The position numbers and the translations under genes are program-made. A stretch of 8,234 nucleotides of DNA from UBA652 sp964598235 (GTDB lineage Bacteria; Pseudomonadota; Gammaproteobacteria; Nitrosococcales; Methylophagaceae), in the NCBI GenBank assembly GCA_964598235.1, contig CAZRAY010000061.1, forward strand, positions 1 through 8,234. Direction: 5' to 3'. Of this stretch, positions 6,309 through 8,234 are shown piece by piece. Each line of letters starts with the position of its first letter. The first letter of the stretch is position 1. The notes beneath the pieces were generated by a model. It had not been told where the DNA came from. It did no database searches and saw only the letters and a program-made list of their open reading frames with translations.

Positions 6309-7433
6309 ATGAAAATATTCCAGTCTATCTTTATTTCTCTACTCTTTTTCTCTATTTCGGCACAAGCATTTGTCGTTAATACCGCTAAATGGCCTCAGCC
6401 AACTACAACTATGAACTTAGGCGATTTAACAGGAAACTCACCCAGCGGCCAGAGCTGGAGAAGCGCCTTTACTGAAGCTGCTTTGGCATGGAATAACACC
6501 ACCAATTTTACTTTTATCTTAACCAACGATCGTGTGCCTAGCTGTCAAGGCGAAGGTTCAAATTATGTTGCCTTTGCTGCTAATAACTGTGGTTCTGCTT
6601 TTGGTGACACCACACTTGCAGTTACAGTAGAATCTTCTTTTACCAATGCACCCACTGTAACCATTAAAACAGACCTCCTTTATAACTCTGCCTTTACTTG
6701 GGATATTTATTCAGGCTCAGCTCTTAATACTCCTGATGATTTCCGGCGCGTTACAGTGCATGAATTAGGTCATGCATTAGGTTTAAACCATGAAACAGTA
6801 GCGACGGCAATCATGTTTCCTTCTGTTGGGAATATTGAGCTTCCTACAGTAGATGATCGCAATGGTGTTGCTTCCTTATATGGCCCCCCTGCAAACAATA
6901 CTAATGACCCTGATATTATTCTCATACTAGAAACGCCTGGAGTGAACCTTGTTCATAATGGTATTGCAAATATACAGGGCTGGGTTATTAGCAAAGCAAG
7001 TATTGCCAAAGTTGAATTTTATGTTGATGGTGCATTAATTGGAAACGTACCTCATGGTGGTACGAGAGCAGATGTGGGTGCAATCTACCCACAATACCCA
7101 GGTTCGAACAATTCGGGATTTTCTATGGCCTGGAATTACGCAGTATTTAAACCTGGTCAACATACCGCCTTAGTAAGGGTATTTGATGTTAACGGTAAAA
7201 TCAAAGAAACTAGCTCCATATTTTCCACTATTGAATTTAATAATACCGACTTTTTCCCAGATCCAAATAAAATAGATTTACGTGGCACAACCTATCGCGC
7301 GCCAACAGAAGGTGAAATGAACTATCAGGCTCATATTGATAACGTTCTTATTGATGGAAAAAGATATTCCATCCTACTGCGCTGGAATACAGGGTCACAA
7401 AAATTTGAGATCAATGGCATTACGCCAAATTAA
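6309..7433 (+). CDS. Secreted matrixin-type (M10-like) zinc metalloprotease with Ig-like domain
   Basis: A 374-residue exported protease. Signal peptide about 1-20 (ends AQA). Catalytic metzincin domain about 21-193: zinc-binding HELGHALGLNH at 151-161 (His151, Glu152, His155, His161) and the Met-turn IMFPS with Met169, followed by the usual VDDRNGVASLYGP end. C79 and C94 probably form a disulfide. The catalytic domain begins almost directly after the signal peptide: there is no propeptide and no cysteine-switch motif, so latency must be kept another way, perhaps by the upstream partner. Residues about 204-310 form an Ig-like beta domain (GWVISKASIAKVEFYVDG, then YPGSNNSGF and HTALVRVFDVNG), followed by a small C-terminal beta segment (about 315-374). 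These are probably substrate-binding or anchoring parts. Second gene of a coupled pair. Confidence 0.9.
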   Translation: MKIFQSIFISLLFFSISAQAFVVNTAKWPQPTTTMNLGDLTGNSPSGQSWRSAFTEAALAWNNTTNFTFILTNDRVPSCQGEGSNYVAFAANNCGSAFGDTTLAVTVESSFTNAPTVTIKTDLLYNSAFTWDIYSGSALNTPDDFRRVTVHELGHALGLNHETVATAIMFPSVGNIELPTVDDRNGVASLYGPPANNTNDPDIILILETPGVNLVHNGIANIQGWVISKASIAKVEFYVDGALIGNVPHGGTRADVGAIYPQYPGSNNSGFSMAWNYAVFKPGQHTALVRVFDVNGKIKETSSIFSTIEFNNTDFFPDPNKIDLRGTTYRAPTEGEMNYQAHIDNVLIDGKRYSILLRWNTGSQKFEINGITPN

Positions 7434-7460
7434 ACACAATAATGAACTAGGACTTAACTT

Positions 7461-7495
7461 GCCTCTCTCTTTGAAGATGATGAAAAGAGAGAGGC
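7461..7495 (+). promoter_or_regulatory. Perfect 12-bp hairpin in the leader of the Asp-rich protein gene
   Basis: GCCTCTCTCTTT (7461-7472) pairs perfectly with 7484-7495 across an 11-base loop. No T-run follows, so it is not a standard intrinsic terminator. It ends four bases before the ribosome site GAGGA (7500-7504). The pyrimidine-rich 5' arm contains CCTC, which could instead pair with GAGG in that ribosome site. It may stabilise the mRNA end after the protease gene or tune translation of the next gene. Confidence 0.55.
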
Positions 7496-7510
7496 ATACG
7501 AGGACTTCAC

Positions 7511-7951
7511 ATGAAATTTAAAATTATCCCTATTTTTGCATTTTTTTTATTTTTTACTGCTGGGCCACTTTATGCGGACAGGGATGATATTGGGGATGTA
7601 CTTGAACAGCTCGCCATATTTAACTTTTTTAACGAACTTGAGGGGTATGAATCTGTTGTAGACCCCTTAATTCTTCTACTCGATGAAGATGAGTCTGAAT
7701 ATAATGAAATTTATATGAAAAAAAACCGAAGTTACATGATCTCTATCGTATGTGACGATGACTGTGATGATGTGGATGTCTGGTTGTTCGATGACGATGG
7801 CGATCTTGTTGATTCAGATACTGATGGCGACGATACTGCTATTTTAAAAGGTCGGCCAGATGAGTCTGGTACATACACTGTAAAAATTAGGGTCGTGGAT
7901 TGTGATAAGGAACCATGTTACGTCGGCGCACAAGCTTTTATCCTAGATTGA
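7511..7951 (+). CDS. Exported Asp-rich protein with PPC-like beta domain
   Basis: A 146-residue protein with a signal peptide of about 22 residues (ends YA). The mature part is extremely acidic: I count 26 aspartates in about 124 residues. From about residue 65 the pattern resembles bacterial pre-peptidase C-terminal (PPC) domains: SYMISIVC, then DVDVWLFDDDGDLVDSDTDG, then SGTYTVKIRV. Four cysteines form two close pairs, C81/C85 (CDDDC) and C131/C136, likely giving disulfides. The Asp-Gly clusters at 94-108 could bind calcium, but they are not canonical EF-hands. It lies 77 bases after the protease gene, behind the leader hairpin, and is followed by a strong terminator. PPC domains often accompany secreted proteases, so a companion role is possible. 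Start supported by GAGGA six bases before the ATG. Confidence 0.75.
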   Translation: MKFKIIPIFAFFLFFTAGPLYADRDDIGDVLEQLAIFNFFNELEGYESVVDPLILLLDEDESEYNEIYMKKNRSYMISIVCDDDCDDVDVWLFDDDGDLVDSDTDGDDTAILKGRPDESGTYTVKIRVVDCDKEPCYVGAQAFILD

Positions 7952-8002
7952 AGGTGCATTGACTTAATGTCTTTCCCAAAAAACACAATATCTTGTACAA
8001 AC

Positions 8003-8032
8003 AAAAACACCCTCACTAGGAGGGTGTTTTTT
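8003..8032. terminator. Bidirectional intrinsic terminator
   Basis: AACACCCTC and GAGGGTGTT form a G/C-rich stem around a five-base loop (8015-8019), with a T-run on the right and an A-run on the left. The stem extends into the A/T runs. It can end plus-strand transcription from the Asp-rich protein gene and minus-strand transcription from gap, whose stop is only 17 bases away. Confidence 0.9.
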
Positions 8033-8049
8033 ATTATTCGAAAGTTAGC

Positions 8050-8234
8050 TTATTTACCAACCAACTCAACCAAACGCATCATATTGCAGGTATAACCATA
8101 TTCATTATCGTACCAAGCAACGACTTTAACGAATGTGCCGTCTAGTGCGATACCTGCGCCTGCATCAAAGTTTGATGGAGCTGGGTGACCACGGAAATCC
8201 GTTGAAACTACGCTTTCATCTGTGTAACCAAGTA
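8050..8234 (-). CDS. gap: Glyceraldehyde-3-phosphate dehydrogenase, C-terminal end only
   Basis: The last 60 codons and the stop (TAA at 8052-8050) of a cytoplasmic NAD-dependent glycolytic enzyme; the rest lies beyond the window. The translation begins LGYTDESVVSTDF and contains FDAGAGIAL, FVKVVAWYDNEYGY and a C-terminal MMRLVELVGK, which match the conserved end of GapA proteins. It runs in the same direction as pgk but is cut off from it by the terminator and the plus-strand block. Confidence 0.96.
   Translation of the reverse strand, partial: LGYTDESVVSTDFRGHPAPSNFDAGAGIALDGTFVKVVAWYDNEYGYTCNMMRLVELVGK

Noticed and set aside
1054..8049. Insertion sequence, attachment sites, tRNA or CRISPR at the edges of the inserted block
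   Set aside because: I saw no transposase, no matching direct or inverted repeats at the junctions, no tRNA-like fold and no regularly spaced repeats.

Overview
The window looks like a gammaproteobacterial chromosome. The truncated phosphoglycerate kinase at the left edge is close to the enterobacterial type, the two-component system is of the RstA/RstB (Acinetobacter BfmR/BfmS) type, and the proteins carry standard lipoboxes and Sec signal peptides. I cannot name the genus.

Layout. Positions 1-1053 (minus strand) hold pgk, cut off at the left edge. Positions 8050-8234 (minus strand) hold the last 60 codons of a glyceraldehyde-3-phosphate dehydrogenase gene. In several gammaproteobacteria gap and pgk are adjacent in a glycolytic cluster. 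Here they point the same way but are separated by about 7 kb of genes on the opposite strand, and each has its own signal: an extended -10 promoter for pgk and a strong bidirectional terminator after gap.

The inserted plus-strand block has four parts. (a) Positions 1233-3756 carry a 77-codon ORF that overlaps a response regulator gene, followed by a sensor kinase gene whose periplasmic domain is a tandem duplication. (b) Positions 3956-4791 carry a glycine-zipper lipoprotein and an exported four-EF-hand protein. (c) Positions 4916-5581 carry a lipoprotein with a ClpP-like fold. (d) Positions 5678-7951 carry an exported beta-rich protein of unknown function, a matrixin-type zinc metalloprotease, and an exported Asp-rich cysteine-containing protein. 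All six proteins downstream of the kinase have an export signal.

How they may work together. The motif TACA-N6-TACA, resembling the published E. coli RstA box, occurs three times. All three are in intergenic DNA: upstream of the response regulator, upstream of the lipoprotein/EF-hand pair, and upstream of the metalloprotease pair. By eye I found no other copy on either strand. Two of the three lie just upstream of recognisable promoter elements, at a position suited to an OmpR-family activator. The simplest reading is a self-contained module in which an RstAB-like system controls itself and a neighbouring set of secreted, probably calcium- and zinc-dependent proteins. Base composition steps from about 50% GC in the sampled pgk and kinase blocks to 27-38% in the sampled secreted-protein blocks, so the latter may have a different origin.
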